From Streptomyces sp. DH5 (lineage in GTDB: Bacteria; Actinomycetota; Actinomycetes; Streptomycetales; Streptomycetaceae): DNA of 64,000 bases. Location: NCBI RefSeq assembly GCF_020873915.1, contig NZ_JAHWGP010000024.1, forward strand, positions 1-64,000. The letters are read 5' to 3'. The notes under the pieces were generated by a model, which ran no database searches, was not told where the DNA came from, and was given only the letters and a program-made list of their open reading frames with translations. Below, piece after piece: positions 10,150 through 27,160 of this stretch (position 1 is the stretch's first letter; each line of letters begins with the position of its first letter). A program made the position numbers and the translations under genes.

Positions 10150-10557
10150 ATGACCACAGGCATGCCGCTGGCATCGTGGAAGTCCCAGGTATTCGAATCC
10201 GTGCTGGGCTTCCTGCCCGAATGGGCGCAGACCACGGGCCTGGCCCTGATCCTGCTCGCCGTCGTGGTGTCCTGGATCGTCAAGATCAGGAACAGGGCGG
10301 CGCGCCGCCGGGCGGCCGCCTCCGCACCGCCGGCCGCCACGGTGAACCGGAACGACCAGGGCCGCGGCGCCGACCACCTCGGCCCCTACGCACCGCGGCG
10401 GCAGCAGGGCAGCGGCGCCGACCATCTGGGCCCCTACGCCCCCCGGCCGGCGCAGCCCGCGTCCGGGCCGACGACACCGCCCACCCGGCAGCCGAGCGGC
10501 GCCGACTTCCTCGGCGCCTACGCGCCCCGGCAGGGACAGGGAGAGGGCACCGCCTGA
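10150..10557 (+). CDS. single-pass membrane protein with three GAD(H/F)LG(P/A)YAPR repeats
   Basis: A 135-aa protein not matched to any named family. Residues 24-44 form one membrane helix ([19 protein letters not shown]) followed by a basic stop-transfer patch. The rest is a low-complexity tail carrying [11 protein letters not shown] twice and [11 protein letters not shown] once, spaced by Q/P/T-rich linkers. The third repeat is at the C-terminus. With an N-out/C-in topology predicted from the basic patch, the repeats would face the cytoplasm and could be short docking motifs. The gene sits between aroE and aroC on the same strand. A 181-base gap precedes the aroC start. The function is unknown. 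Confidence 0.8.
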   Translation: MTTGMPLASWKSQVFESVLGFLPEWAQTTGLALILLAVVVSWIVKIRNRAARRRAAASAPPAATVNRNDQGRGADHLGPYAPRRQQGSGADHLGPYAPRPAQPASGPTTPPTRQPSGADFLGAYAPRQGQGEGTA

Positions 10558-10738
10558 TCCCCCCACCGCCCGGAGCGCGATCACGCCCGTCCGCCTGATG
10601 GACCGGCGGCCGGGTCCCCCGCCCGGACGTGGGAGGATCGGTGGTGGCGGACCGGGGCCGCGCACCCCGTCACGCCACAGCGGTACGCGAACGGTCGCGT
10701 ACGCACGGCATAGGGGCGCGAAGCACGGAGGAGCACCG

Positions 10739-13523
<2,785 letters not shown>

Positions 13524-13651
13524 CCCGGGCACTCATCACCGCCCCCGGCCGTTCACACCACGACGGCAGGGGGCGGTACCGTTCGGTAGCACGCGGGGCA
13601 CCACCCCCGCTGTCAGCGCCCCATTGCCTGTACGAGACGGAGTGGCACCGG

Positions 13652-14488
13652 ATGCAGCACGCAGTGGGTTCTCCGCTGCCGCCGCCCCACCAGCCGGGGC
13701 ACGGACCGGCCGTCGGCTGGTCACCGGCCGCACACCACCCGGGCCAGCACCCGGGACCCGCCCCTGTGCCCCCTCCGGCACCGGGCTCCCCCGCGCCCGG
13801 GCCCCCCGCGGGCCCGCAGCACGCCTCGATGCCCCCGCCGCCGGACACCACCGGCCATGTGGCGCTGCCACCCGGCGGTCCGGTCGCCATGCCCAGCCCT
13901 CCGCAGGCTCCCGCGGTGCCGGACCCGGCCGCTACGAGCATCGCGGTGCTGCTCATAGGGCCGGCGGGCGCCGGCAAGACGAGCGTGGCCAAGCACTGGG
14001 CGGACCACCGCAGGGTCCCGACCGCCCACATCAGTCTCGACGACGTACGCGAATGGGTCCGCTCCGGTTTCGCCGACCCGCAGTCCGGGTGGAACGACAA
14101 CTCCGAGGCGCAGTACCGCCTGGCCCGCCGCACCTGCGGCTTCGCCGCGCGCAACTTCCTGGCCAACGGCATCTCCTGCATCCTCGACGACGCGGTCTTC
14201 CCCGACCGTCCGGTCGTCGGCCTCGGCGGATGGAAACGTCACGTGGGCCCCGGCCTGCTGCCCGTCGTCCTCCTCCCCGGCCTCGACATCGTCCTGGAGC
14301 GCAACGCGGAGCGCACCGGCAATCGCCGCCTCAGCGACGAGGAGGTGGCCCGTATCCACGGCCGCATGGCCGGCTGGTACGGCTCGGGCCTGCCGATCAT
14401 CGACAACTCCCAGCTGGACATACCGGAAACGGCCCGCGTCCTGGACGATGTTCTGGCCCGCGCGATAGCCAGCCCGCCCCAGTGGTGA
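13652..14488 (+). CDS. P-loop ATPase/kinase-like protein with proline-rich N-terminus
   Basis: A 278-aa protein. Residues 1-90 are a P/H/G-rich disordered region. The remainder is a P-loop NTPase with Walker A GPAGAGKTS, a SLDDVREWVRSGF segment and an ILDDAVF segment. The layout recalls small-molecule kinases of the zeta-toxin or chloramphenicol phosphotransferase type. Related Streptomyces proteins are annotated only as AAA or ATP-binding proteins. The ATG at 13652 is preceded by a GACGGAG sequence 10-16 bases upstream. It follows aroB on the same strand, but no shikimate role is implied. The substrate is unknown. Confidence 0.8.
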   Translation: MQHAVGSPLPPPHQPGHGPAVGWSPAAHHPGQHPGPAPVPPPAPGSPAPGPPAGPQHASMPPPPDTTGHVALPPGGPVAMPSPPQAPAVPDPAATSIAVLLIGPAGAGKTSVAKHWADHRRVPTAHISLDDVREWVRSGFADPQSGWNDNSEAQYRLARRTCGFAARNFLANGISCILDDAVFPDRPVVGLGGWKRHVGPGLLPVVLLPGLDIVLERNAERTGNRRLSDEEVARIHGRMAGWYGSGLPIIDNSQLDIPETARVLDDVLARAIASPPQW

Positions 14489-14936
14489 CCAGGCGCCCCC
14501 CGTGTCCCTGCCGTGAACGGCCCGCCACAGCGAAGATCCCGGTTCCCGCGCGACTTCTCCGCGCCCGGCAGGACGCTCCCGCGGCGACCGTTTGTGACTC
14601 GGCGGGGCGTGGTCGCGCCTACCCGTGCCGCTCTGGCGCGCACCTGTCCGGATCCGAGCGGTCACGCCCGCGGCGACCGCTTGTGAAGTAGGACGCTCCC
14701 GTGGGCGCCGACGCACGGGAGGGGGTGTGGTGGTGCGGCGGAGAGCGCCGCCTACCCGGTCCCCACACCGTTCACCGTGCCGGTGACGGCAGGGCCCGGC
14801 TGCGGCGGTCCCACCGCACCACCACACCCCCGACCCACGACGCACCGTCCCGCAGGCCGCAGGCCGCAGCCCACCCGGCCCCCCACTCGGCCCCGCTCGA
14901 CCGGCGACATCCGGCCATCGCTCCTACGCTCGAAGA
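14489..14936. other. 448-base intergenic region with inverted and direct repeats
   Basis: I see no credible gene here. It holds an 18-bp perfect inverted repeat (14721-14738 with 14814-14831; separate entry). It also holds a pair of related segments around 14571-14597 and 14670-14700 in which GCGGCGACCG(T/C)TTGTGA and GGACGCTCCCG occur in swapped order. The last bases contain a candidate -10 (TACGCT, 14925-14930) placed so that transcription would begin at or next to the ATG at 14937. Confidence 0.6.
14721..14831. repeat. 18-bp perfect inverted repeat
   Basis: GGGGGTGTGGTGGTGCGG at 14721-14738 is exactly complementary to 14814-14831, with a 75-base spacer. It could form a long-range stem in RNA from either strand, acting as a terminator for the upstream gene or as a structured RNA. 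Confidence 0.75.
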
Positions 14937-16043
14937 ATGTCTGAGGTCTACGCGGTCCGCCGGGCGCGGCTACGGGAATGCTGCAACGCGGTCGGCAGCA
15001 CGGCGGCGCTGGTGTCCCGCCCCGCCAACGTGCGCTACCTCGCCGGCGCCGCTCCCGAGGGCGCCGTCCTGCTCCTGGGCAGCACCGAAGACGTCTTCCT
15101 CTGCGCGGCCCCCTTCGACGACCGCTCCCCGCAGGGCCGCCCCGACGAATCACTGCGCCTGCACCTGACGGACGGCATCGGCGCCGATCCCGCCGTCGCC
15201 GCCGCCTGCCTCGCCGTCGCCCAGGGCGTCGACTCCCTCGCTGTCGAGGAGCACCACCTCACCGTGACCCGGCACCGCGAGATCCACTCCGCGGCCCCGA
15301 AACTCCGCCTCACCGGCATCGCCGGAGCCGTGGAACAGCTCCGCGTCGTCAAGGACGAGGAGGAGATCTCCTGCCTCCGCATCGGTGCGGAGATCGCCGA
15401 CCAGGCCCTGGGCGAACTCCTGGAGTCCATCCTCGTCGGCCGCACCGAACGCCACCTGGCCCTCGAACTCGAACGTCGCCTCGTCGACCATGGCGCCGAC
15501 GGTCCCGCCTTCCCCACCTCCGTGGCCACCGGACCGAACGCCGGCCGCCCCGGCCACCGCCCCACCGACCGCCGCGTCGAGGAGGGCGACTTCCTCTCCG
15601 TCTGCCTCGGCGCCACCTACCGCGGCTACCGCTGCGAGATCGGCCGTACGTTCGTCATCGGCACGGCCCCGGCGGACTGGCAGATCGAGCTGTACGACCT
15701 CGTCTTCTCGGCCCAGCGCGCCGGCCGGGAGTCCCTCGTACCGGGCGCCGCCTGCCGTGACGTGGACCGCGCGGCGCGCCACGTCCTGGACTCCGCCGGG
15801 TACGCCGAGGCGCTCCCCGGGCGCACCGGTCACGGCGTAGGACTGGAAATCGACGAGGACCCTCAATTGACCCCTGCGGCCATGGGTAAACTGGACGCTT
15901 GCGTGCCGGTGACCGTCGAACCGGGGGTTCACCTCCCCGGCCGGGGCGGAGTCCGGATCGATGACACGCTCGTCGTACGCCCCGAGGCGGACGGCGGACC
16001 CGAGCTACTCACCATCACGACCAAGGAGCTGCTCGCGCTCTAG
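14937..16043 (+). CDS. M24 family (Xaa-Pro aminopeptidase-like) protein with altered metal ligands
   Basis: A 368-aa pita-bread-fold protein. Residues 1-135 resemble the creatinase N-terminal domain and 140-360 the M24 domain. The usual five ligands are D, D, H, E, E. Here the first Asp is C223 (SVCLGATY) and the second is E234 (RCEIGRTF). H299 (GRTGHGVG) and E328 (TVEPGVH) are kept, and the last Glu is D342 (GVRIDDT). H207 in the substrate loop is kept. The protein may bind metal differently or not be a peptidase. It lies directly upstream of efp; homologues keep this linkage in actinobacteria. The start may be leaderless, since no Shine-Dalgarno is seen. Confidence 0.88.
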   Translation: MSEVYAVRRARLRECCNAVGSTAALVSRPANVRYLAGAAPEGAVLLLGSTEDVFLCAAPFDDRSPQGRPDESLRLHLTDGIGADPAVAAACLAVAQGVDSLAVEEHHLTVTRHREIHSAAPKLRLTGIAGAVEQLRVVKDEEEISCLRIGAEIADQALGELLESILVGRTERHLALELERRLVDHGADGPAFPTSVATGPNAGRPGHRPTDRRVEEGDFLSVCLGATYRGYRCEIGRTFVIGTAPADWQIELYDLVFSAQRAGRESLVPGAACRDVDRAARHVLDSAGYAEALPGRTGHGVGLEIDEDPQLTPAAMGKLDACVPVTVEPGVHLPGRGGVRIDDTLVVRPEADGGPELLTITTKELLAL

Positions 16044-16114
16044 CCCCCGTGCTGTGCGCCTGCCCCCGCCCCGGCCGTCGTCCACGTCAGTCCAGTCCAG
16101 GAGATTCCGCAACC

Positions 16115-16681
16115 GTGGCTTCCACGAACGACCTCAAGAACGGCATGGTGCTCAAGCTCGAAGGCGGCCAGCTCTGGTCCGTCGTCGAGTTCCAGCACGT
16201 CAAGCCCGGCAAAGGCCCGGCCTTCGTGCGCACCAAGCTGAAGAACGTGCTGTCCGGCAAGACCGTCGACAAGACCTTCAACGCCGGCGTCAAGGTCGAA
16301 ACGGCCACCGTCGACAAGCGTGACATGCAGTTCTCGTACATGGACGGCGACTACTTCGTCTTCATGGACATGCAGACCTACGACCAGCTGCACATCGACC
16401 GCAAGACGGTCGCCGACGCCGCGAACTTCCTCATCGAGGGCTTCGAGGCCACCGTCGCGCAGCACGAGGGCGAGGTGCTCTTCGTCGAGCTGCCCGCCGC
16501 GGTCGAGCTGACCATCCAGGAGACCGAGCCGGGCGTGCAGGGCGACCGCTCCACCGGCGGCACCAAGCCGGCGATCCTGGAGACCGGCCACCAGATCCAG
16601 GTCCCCCTCTTCATCACCACCGGTGAGAAGATCAAGGTCGACACCCGCACCAGCGACTACCTCGGCCGGGTGAACAGCTAA
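16115..16681 (+). CDS. efp: translation elongation factor P (PGKGP-loop subfamily)
   Basis: This 188-aa three-domain tRNA mimic relieves ribosome stalling at proline runs. The tip loop reads KPGKGPAF (K33), the palindromic PGKGP loop described for actinobacterial EF-P that works without lysine modification. No EpmA- or YmfI-type modification gene is in this window. The C-terminal signature ([26 protein letters not shown]) is intact. The GTG start is preceded by AGGAG at 16099-16103. nusB begins two bases after the stop. Confidence 0.97.
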   Translation: MASTNDLKNGMVLKLEGGQLWSVVEFQHVKPGKGPAFVRTKLKNVLSGKTVDKTFNAGVKVETATVDKRDMQFSYMDGDYFVFMDMQTYDQLHIDRKTVADAANFLIEGFEATVAQHEGEVLFVELPAAVELTIQETEPGVQGDRSTGGTKPAILETGHQIQVPLFITTGEKIKVDTRTSDYLGRVNS

Positions 16682-16683
16682 CC

Positions 16684-17112
16684 GTGGCTGCCCGCAACAC
16701 GGCCCGCAAGCGCGCCTTCCAGATCCTCTTCGAGGGCGACCAGCGCGGCACCGGGGTCCTGACGGTCCTCGCCGACTGGATCCGGCACGCCCGGTCCGAC
16801 ACCCGGCAGCCGCCGGTGAGCGAGTACACGATGCAGCTCGTCGAGGGCTACGCGGAGCACGCGCAGCGCATCGACGAGCTGATCTCCCAGTACTCGGTCG
16901 GCTGGACCCTGGACCGGATGCCGGTCGTCGACCGGAGCCTCCTGCGCCTGGGTGCCTACGAGCTGATCTGGGTCGACGAGACCCCGGACGCGGTCGTCCT
17001 GGACGAGATGGTGCAGCTGGCGAAGGAGTTCTCCACGGACGAGTCGCCCTCCTTCGTGAACGGCCTGCTGGGACGGCTCAAGGAACTCAAGCCGTCCCTG
17101 CGCCGGGAGTAG
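16684..17112 (+). CDS. nusB: transcription antitermination protein NusB
   Basis: This 142-aa all-helical protein joins NusE (S10) on boxA RNA for rRNA antitermination. The N-terminal ARKRAFQILFEGD and C-terminal LGAYELIWVDETPDAVVLDE and FVNGLLGRL blocks are typical. The GTG start lies two bases after the efp stop, so the two genes form one transcript with the upstream peptidase homologue. A strong hairpin lies about 75 bases downstream. Confidence 0.96.
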   Translation: MAARNTARKRAFQILFEGDQRGTGVLTVLADWIRHARSDTRQPPVSEYTMQLVEGYAEHAQRIDELISQYSVGWTLDRMPVVDRSLLRLGAYELIWVDETPDAVVLDEMVQLAKEFSTDESPSFVNGLLGRLKELKPSLRRE

Positions 17113-17187
17113 TCCACATCGGGGGCGAGGAGGGCCGCACGCCCCACCTCGACGGACAGCGCCGAGACAGCCGTACGCCCGCGAAAA

Positions 17188-17227
17188 CCGCCGGGGGCCG
17201 GAACCATGTGGTTCCGGCCCCCGGCGG
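17188..17227. terminator. bidirectional terminator between nusB and bldD
   Basis: Two perfect 19-base arms (CCGCCGGGGGCCGGAACCA and its complement) are separated by only two bases. It is flanked by AAAA on the left and TTT on the right, so it fits termination from both convergent genes. It is the strongest hairpin in the window. Confidence 0.9.
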
Positions 17228-17253
17228 CACGTTTCTGCGTGACCCGCGCGGCC

Positions 17254-17754
17254 CTACTCCTCGTGCGAGGCCACCGCGCGGCGCGCGTCCGCGTCCAGCA
17301 CGCCCCAGCTGATCAGCTGCTCGGTCAGGACCGAGGGCGACTGGTCGTAGATGACGGCGAGGGTACGCAGGTCGTCCTGGCGGATGGAGAGCACCTTGCC
17401 GTTGTAGTCACCGCGCTGCGACTGGATCGTCGCCGCGTAGCGCTGCAGCGGGCCCGCCTTCTCGGCCGGCACCGTCGCCAGCCGCTCCAGGTCCAGGACC
17501 AGCTTCGGCGGCGGCTCGGCGGCCCCGCCCGGGGTCGTGCCCGGCAGCAGCTCCTGCACCGGGACGCCGTAGAAGTCCGCCAGCTCCGCGAGGCGCTGCA
17601 CGGTCACGGCCCGGTCGCCGCGCTCGTACGAACCGACCACGACCGCCTTCCAGCGGCCCTGGGACTTCTCCTCGACACCGTGGAGGGAAAGGCCCTGCTG
17701 GGTGCGGATCGCCCGGAGCTTGGCCCCGAGCTGTTTGGCGTATTCGCTGGACAT
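17254..17754 (-). CDS. bldD: developmental master repressor BldD
   Basis: A 166-aa DNA-binding repressor of sporulation genes in Streptomyces, dimerised by tetrameric c-di-GMP. The N-terminal HTH_XRE domain (residues 1-70, LGAKLRAIRTQQGLSL, SYERGDRAVTV) binds DNA. The C-terminal domain carries both halves of the c-di-GMP signature, RGD (114-116) and RQDD (125-128). The start giving MSSEYAKQLG is the established one; an in-frame upstream extension to 17820 would run into the operator region. It converges with nusB and diverges from pyrR. A consensus BldD box lies about 75 bases upstream, consistent with known autoregulation. Confidence 0.98.
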   Translation of the reverse strand: MSSEYAKQLGAKLRAIRTQQGLSLHGVEEKSQGRWKAVVVGSYERGDRAVTVQRLAELADFYGVPVQELLPGTTPGGAAEPPPKLVLDLERLATVPAEKAGPLQRYAATIQSQRGDYNGKVLSIRQDDLRTLAVIYDQSPSVLTEQLISWGVLDADARRAVASHEE

Positions 17755-17811
17755 ATAGCTCCCCGGCACTGTGTCGACGCGGCTCTGGCTGGTTTCCATG
17801 CCGCGCGGCTG

Positions 17812-17841
17812 GTAACTCACTGTGAGGTTACGCAGCGTTAC
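17812..17841. promoter_or_regulatory. BldD autoregulatory operator
   Basis: TTACGCAGCGTTA (17828-17840) fits the published BldD consensus TNACNC(A/T)GNGTNA at every fixed position and is itself palindromic. An adjacent imperfect palindrome, GTAACTCACTGTGAGGTTAC (17812-17831), shares its right arm. The pair lies upstream of bldD on its promoter side. It is also within about 200 bases of pyrR, so an effect on pyrR is possible but unproven. Confidence 0.8.
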
Positions 17842-17969
17842 TCTCGTGCGTCAAGCCGAATGGTCCACACCGGCTCTTCCGTGGTAGCGAAGATCGGCTG
17901 CTCCATTCGAGTGATCCGGGGTGTCGCTGCGGGCTGATCCCGACCTGATAGCCTGAGCGACGCAATCCG

Positions 17970-18612
<643 letters not shown>

Positions 18613-18619
18613 CACTTCG

Positions 18620-18642
18620 GGCGCACGCCGACGGCGTGCGCC
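18620..18642 (+). terminator. hairpin between pyrR and pyrB
   Basis: The 10-bp perfect arms GGCGCACGCC and GGCGTGCGCC enclose three bases, seven bases after the pyrR stop. No U-tract follows. It may partly terminate the transcript or shield the pyrR 3' end within the operon. Confidence 0.6.
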
Positions 18643-18714
18643 GGCTCGGCACGCCCACGCGCGAACCCGTCTGCCCGATTTCGCCTCATTGAACTGCCTT
18701 ACGGAGCCTGACAG

Positions 18715-19695
18715 ATGCAGCGTCATCTCATCTCGGCCGCCGACCTCACCCGCGACGACGCCGTCCTGATCCTCGACACCGCCGAGGAGATGGCCCGGGT
18801 CGCCGACCGGCCGATCAAGAAACTGCCGACCCTGCGCGGCCGCACGGTCGTGAACCTCTTCTTCGAGGACTCCACCCGCACCCGCATCTCCTTCGAGGCC
18901 GCGGAGAAGCGCCTGTCCGCGGACGTCATCAACTTCACCGCCAAGGGCTCCAGCGTCTCCAAGGGCGAATCCCTCAAGGACACCGCCCAGACCCTGGAGG
19001 CCATGGGCGTGGACGCCGTGGTCATCCGGCACGGCGCCTCGGGAGCCCCCTACCGGCTGGCCACCTCCGGCTGGATCGACGCGCACGTCATCAACGCCGG
19101 CGACGGTACCCACCAGCACCCCACCCAGGCCCTGCTCGACGCCTTCACGATGCGGCGCCGGCTCGTCGGCCGGGACGCGGGGATCGGCCAGGACCTCTCC
19201 GGCCGCCGCATCACCATCGTCGGCGACGTCCTGCACAGCCGGGTCGCCCGCTCCAACGTCGACCTGCTGCACACCCTCGGCGCCGAGGTCACCCTCGTCG
19301 CCCCGCCCACCCTGCTGCCGGTCGGCATCGACACCTGGCCGTGCGAGGTGTCGTACGACCTCGACTCCACACTCACCAAGTCCGACGCGGTGATGATGCT
19401 GCGGGTGCAGCGCGAGCGGATGAACGCCGCGTTCTTCCCCACCGAGCGGGAGTACTCGCGCCGCTACGGCCTCGACGGCGAGCGCATGGCGCGGATGCCG
19501 CAGCACGCCATCGTGATGCACCCGGGACCGATGGTCCGCGGCATGGAGATCACCGCCGAGGTCGCCGACTCCGACCGCTGCACCGTGATCGAACAGGTCA
19601 CCAACGGGGTCTCCATCCGCATGGCCGTCCTCTACCTGCTGCTGGGCGGCAACGAGCCCGCCGTGTCCCACGCCCGTACCACCGAGGAGAAGTAG
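18715..19695 (+). CDS. pyrB: aspartate carbamoyltransferase catalytic subunit
   Basis: This 326-aa enzyme forms carbamoyl aspartate, the first committed pyrimidine step. The carbamoyl-phosphate motif [12 protein letters not shown] and the [23 protein letters not shown] and MHPGPMVRG blocks are present. No pyrI regulatory subunit is nearby, as in other actinobacteria. A CGGAG sequence lies 8 bases before the ATG. pyrC starts five bases after the stop. Confidence 0.97.
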   Translation: MQRHLISAADLTRDDAVLILDTAEEMARVADRPIKKLPTLRGRTVVNLFFEDSTRTRISFEAAEKRLSADVINFTAKGSSVSKGESLKDTAQTLEAMGVDAVVIRHGASGAPYRLATSGWIDAHVINAGDGTHQHPTQALLDAFTMRRRLVGRDAGIGQDLSGRRITIVGDVLHSRVARSNVDLLHTLGAEVTLVAPPTLLPVGIDTWPCEVSYDLDSTLTKSDAVMMLRVQRERMNAAFFPTEREYSRRYGLDGERMARMPQHAIVMHPGPMVRGMEITAEVADSDRCTVIEQVTNGVSIRMAVLYLLLGGNEPAVSHARTTEEK

Positions 19696-19700
19696 AGACG

Positions 19701-20987
19701 ATGAGCAAGATCCTGATCCGTGGTGCGAAGGTGCTCGGCGGCGAGCCGCAGGACGTCCTGATCGACGGTGAGACGATCGCCCGGGTCGGCACCGGGCTGA
19801 CGACCGAGGGCGCCGAGGTCGTCGAGGCCGCCGGCAAGGTCCTCCTGCCGGGCCTGGTCGACCTGCACACCCACCTGCGCGAACCCGGACGCGAAGACTC
19901 CGAGACGGTGCTGACCGGCACCCGGGCCGCGGCCGGCGGCGGCTACACCAGCGTCTTCGCCATGGCCAACACCTTCCCGGTCGCCGACACCGCGGGCGTC
20001 GTCGAGCAGGTCTGGCGGCTCGGCCAGGAGTCCGGCTACTGCGACGTGCAGCCCATCGGCGCCGTCACCGTCGGCCTCGAGGGCAGGAAGCTCGCCGAAC
20101 TGGGCGCCATGCACGAGTCCGCGGCCGGCGTCACCGTCTTCTCCGACGACGGCAAGTGCGTCCACGACGCCGTGATCATGCGCCGCGCCCTGGAGTACGT
20201 GAAGGCCTTCGGCGGGGTCGTCGCCCAGCACGCCCAGGAGCCGCGGCTCACCGAGGGCGCCGAGATGAACGAGGGCGTCGTCTCGGCCGAGCTCGGCCTC
20301 GGCGGCTGGCCCGCCGTCGCCGAGGAATCGATCATCGCGCGGGACGTGCTGCTCGCCGAGCACGTCGGCTCCCGCGTCCACATCTGCCACCTGTCCACGG
20401 CGGGCAGCGTCGAGATCGTCCGCTGGGCCAAGTCCCGCGGCATCGACGTCACCGCCGAGGTCACCCCGCACCACCTCCTCCTCACCGACGAACTGGTCCG
20501 CACCTACAACCCGGTCTACAAGGTCAACCCGCCGCTGCGCACCGAACGCGACGTGCTGGCGCTGCGCGAGGCACTCGCCGACGGGACGATCGACATCGTC
20601 GCCACCGACCACGCCCCGCACCCGCACGAGGACAAGGACTGCGAGTGGGCCGCGGCCGCCATGGGCATGGTCGGCCTGGAGACCGCCCTGTCGGTGGTCC
20701 AGGAGACGATGGTCGACACGGGCCTGCTCGACTGGGCGGGCGTCGCCGACCGCATGTCCTTCACGCCCGCGCGCATCGGGCGGGCCGGGGGTCACGGCCG
20801 CCCCGTCTCGGCAGGTGAGCCGGCCAACCTCACCCTCGTCGACACGGCATACCGTGGGTCCGTGGACCCCGCGGGCTTCGCCTCGCGCAGCCGCAACACA
20901 CCCTATGAGGGACGCGAGCTGCCGGGCCGTGTCACCCACACCTGGCTCCGGGGCAAGGCCACGCTCGTCGACGGGAAGCTCACGTGA
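19701..20987 (+). CDS. pyrC: dihydroorotase
   Basis: This 428-aa class I zinc amidohydrolase cyclises carbamoyl aspartate. Metal and active-site elements are the HTHLREPG motif near residue 60, the FSDDGK loop, [16 protein letters not shown] and ATDHAPHP. The ATG at 19701 gives [11 protein letters not shown] and is just after the pyrB stop. The stop overlaps the next gene by four bases. Confidence 0.96.
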   Translation: MSKILIRGAKVLGGEPQDVLIDGETIARVGTGLTTEGAEVVEAAGKVLLPGLVDLHTHLREPGREDSETVLTGTRAAAGGGYTSVFAMANTFPVADTAGVVEQVWRLGQESGYCDVQPIGAVTVGLEGRKLAELGAMHESAAGVTVFSDDGKCVHDAVIMRRALEYVKAFGGVVAQHAQEPRLTEGAEMNEGVVSAELGLGGWPAVAEESIIARDVLLAEHVGSRVHICHLSTAGSVEIVRWAKSRGIDVTAEVTPHHLLLTDELVRTYNPVYKVNPPLRTERDVLALREALADGTIDIVATDHAPHPHEDKDCEWAAAAMGMVGLETALSVVQETMVDTGLLDWAGVADRMSFTPARIGRAGGHGRPVSAGEPANLTLVDTAYRGSVDPAGFASRSRNTPYEGRELPGRVTHTWLRGKATLVDGKLT

Positions 20988-21544
20988 CACCTCTCATCCT
21001 GCTGGCCGCCGAGAAGGAATCGGCGGAAGTGACCGACTGGGCCGCCCGGATCGGCTGGGTCGTCGGACTCGCCCTGTTCGTGGCGCTCGTCTACTGGCTG
21101 ATGCGCGAAGGCTGGCGGTGGCGGGGCACCCTCCAGGGCGACCTGCCGGAGCTGCACGGCGCGCCGGACGACCCCGGCCCGGTGAGACTGAGCATGAGCG
21201 GCCGCTACCACGGCTCGACCACCGCCGGTCAGTGGCTCGACCGCATCGTGGCGCACGGCCTGGGCACCCGCAGCCGAGCCGAGCTGACGCTCACCGACGC
21301 GGGACTGGACGTCGTACGACCGGGAGCGGACGACTTCTTCGTCCCGGCGGACGCGCTGCGCGGGGCCCGGCTCGACAAGGGCATCGCCGGCAAGGTCCTC
21401 ACCGAGGGCGGTCTGCTGGTCGTCACCTGGGCGCACGGCGAGCGGCTGATCGACTCCGGCTTCCGCTCCGACCACGCCGCCGAGCACAACGAGTGGGTCG
21501 AAGCCCTCGACCACATGATCAACAAGACGGAAGGCGCACGATGA
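20984..21544 (+). CDS. PH-like domain membrane protein of the pyr operon
   Basis: A 186-aa protein with one N-terminal membrane helix (about residues 22-44, [17 protein letters not shown]). A soluble beta-rich C-terminal domain (about 65-175) resembles the bacterial PH-like domain seen in this conserved actinobacterial operon gene. It has no catalytic motif. The GTG overlaps the pyrC stop and the TGA overlaps the carA ATG, so it is coupled on both sides inside the pyrimidine operon. A role in operon function is inferred only from position; it may be a membrane anchor or simply co-expressed. Confidence 0.8.
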   Translation: MTPLILLAAEKESAEVTDWAARIGWVVGLALFVALVYWLMREGWRWRGTLQGDLPELHGAPDDPGPVRLSMSGRYHGSTTAGQWLDRIVAHGLGTRSRAELTLTDAGLDVVRPGADDFFVPADALRGARLDKGIAGKVLTEGGLLVVTWAHGERLIDSGFRSDHAAEHNEWVEALDHMINKTEGAR

Positions 21545-22690
21545 CAACCTCCACCAGGGGAACCGCCAAGGTTCCCGCCGTACTCGTCCTGGAGGACGGC
21601 CGGATCTTCCGCGGCCGCGCCTACGGGGCAGTGGGGGAGACCTTCGGCGAAGCGGTGTTCTCCACCGGCATGACCGGCTACCAGGAGACCCTCACCGACC
21701 CGTCCTACCACCGCCAGGTCGTCGTGATGACCGCCCCCCACGTGGGCAACACGGGCGTCAACGACGAGGACATGGAGTCCAGGAAGATCTGGGTCTCCGG
21801 CTATGTCGTGCGCGACCCCGCACGCGTGCCGTCCAACTGGCGCTCGACGCGCTCGCTGGACCAGGAGCTCGCCGCCCAGGGCGTCGTCGGCATCTGCGGC
21901 ATCGACACCCGCGCCCTCACCCGCCATCTGCGCGAGCGCGGTGCCATGCGAGTGGGCATCTTCAGCGGCGAGGCGGTGCGCGACGACGCGGCCCTGCTCG
22001 CCCGCGTCAGGGAAGCACCCGAGATGGAGGGCGCCGACCTCTCCGCCGAGGTCGCCACCACCGAGCCGTACGTCGTCCCGGCCATCGGCGAGAAGAAGTT
22101 CACCGTCGCCGCCGTCGACCTCGGCATCAAGGGCATGACCCCGCAGCGCATGGCCGAGCGCGGCATCGAGGTGCACGTCCTGCCGGCCACGGCGACCGTG
22201 GACGACGTCTACGCCGTCAACCCCGACGGCGTGTTCTTCTCCAACGGCCCCGGCGACCCCGCCACCGCCGACCACCCGGTCTCCGTCATGCGGGCGGTCC
22301 TGGAGCGCGGCACCCCGCTCTTCGGCATCTGCTTCGGCAACCAGATCCTCGGCCGCGCCCTCGGCTTCGGCACCTACAAGCTGAAGTACGGCCACCGAGG
22401 CATCAACCAGCCGGTTCAGGACCGCACGACCGGCAAGGTCGAGGTCACCGCGCACAACCACGGGTTCGCCGTCGACGCCCCGCTGGACAAGGTCTCCGAC
22501 ACCCCCTACGGCCGAGCCGAGGTCTCCCACGTCTGCCTCAACGACAACGTGGTGGAGGGCCTCCAGCTGCTCGACAAGCCGGCCTTCAGCGTCCAGTACC
22601 ACCCCGAAGCGGCAGCGGGCCCGCACGACGCCGCCTACCTGTTCGACCGCTTCACCTCTTTGATGAGCACCGTCCCGATGGAGGGCCAGC

Positions 22691-22698
<8 letters not shown>
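21541..22698 (+). CDS. carA: carbamoyl-phosphate synthase small (glutaminase) subunit
   Basis: This 385-aa subunit releases ammonia from glutamine and channels it to CarB. The class I amidotransferase nucleophile is C264 in FGICFGNQ, with the His/Glu pair H354/E356 in [10 protein letters not shown]. The N-terminal CPSase_sm_chain domain ([18 protein letters not shown]) is intact. The ATG overlaps the upstream TGA, and the carB GTG starts 8 bases before the carA end. Confidence 0.97.
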
Positions 22699-25999
<3,301 letters not shown>

Positions 26000-26010
26000 C
26001 AGCAGCCCCC

Positions 26011-26038
26011 AGGGGGACACCGGAAACGGTGTCCCCCT
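26011..26038 (+). terminator. GAAA-tetraloop hairpin between carB and pyrD
   Basis: The perfect 12-bp arms AGGGGGACACCG and CGGTGTCCCCCT are closed by a GAAA tetraloop, followed by CTTC. It starts 11 bases after the carB stop. It looks like an intrinsic terminator or RNA-stability element inside the operon, so pyrD and pyrF could be expressed less than carAB or need read-through. Confidence 0.8.
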
Positions 26039-26053
26039 CTTCATGGAGACACC

Positions 26054-27156
<1,103 letters not shown>

Positions 27157-27160
<4 letters not shown>

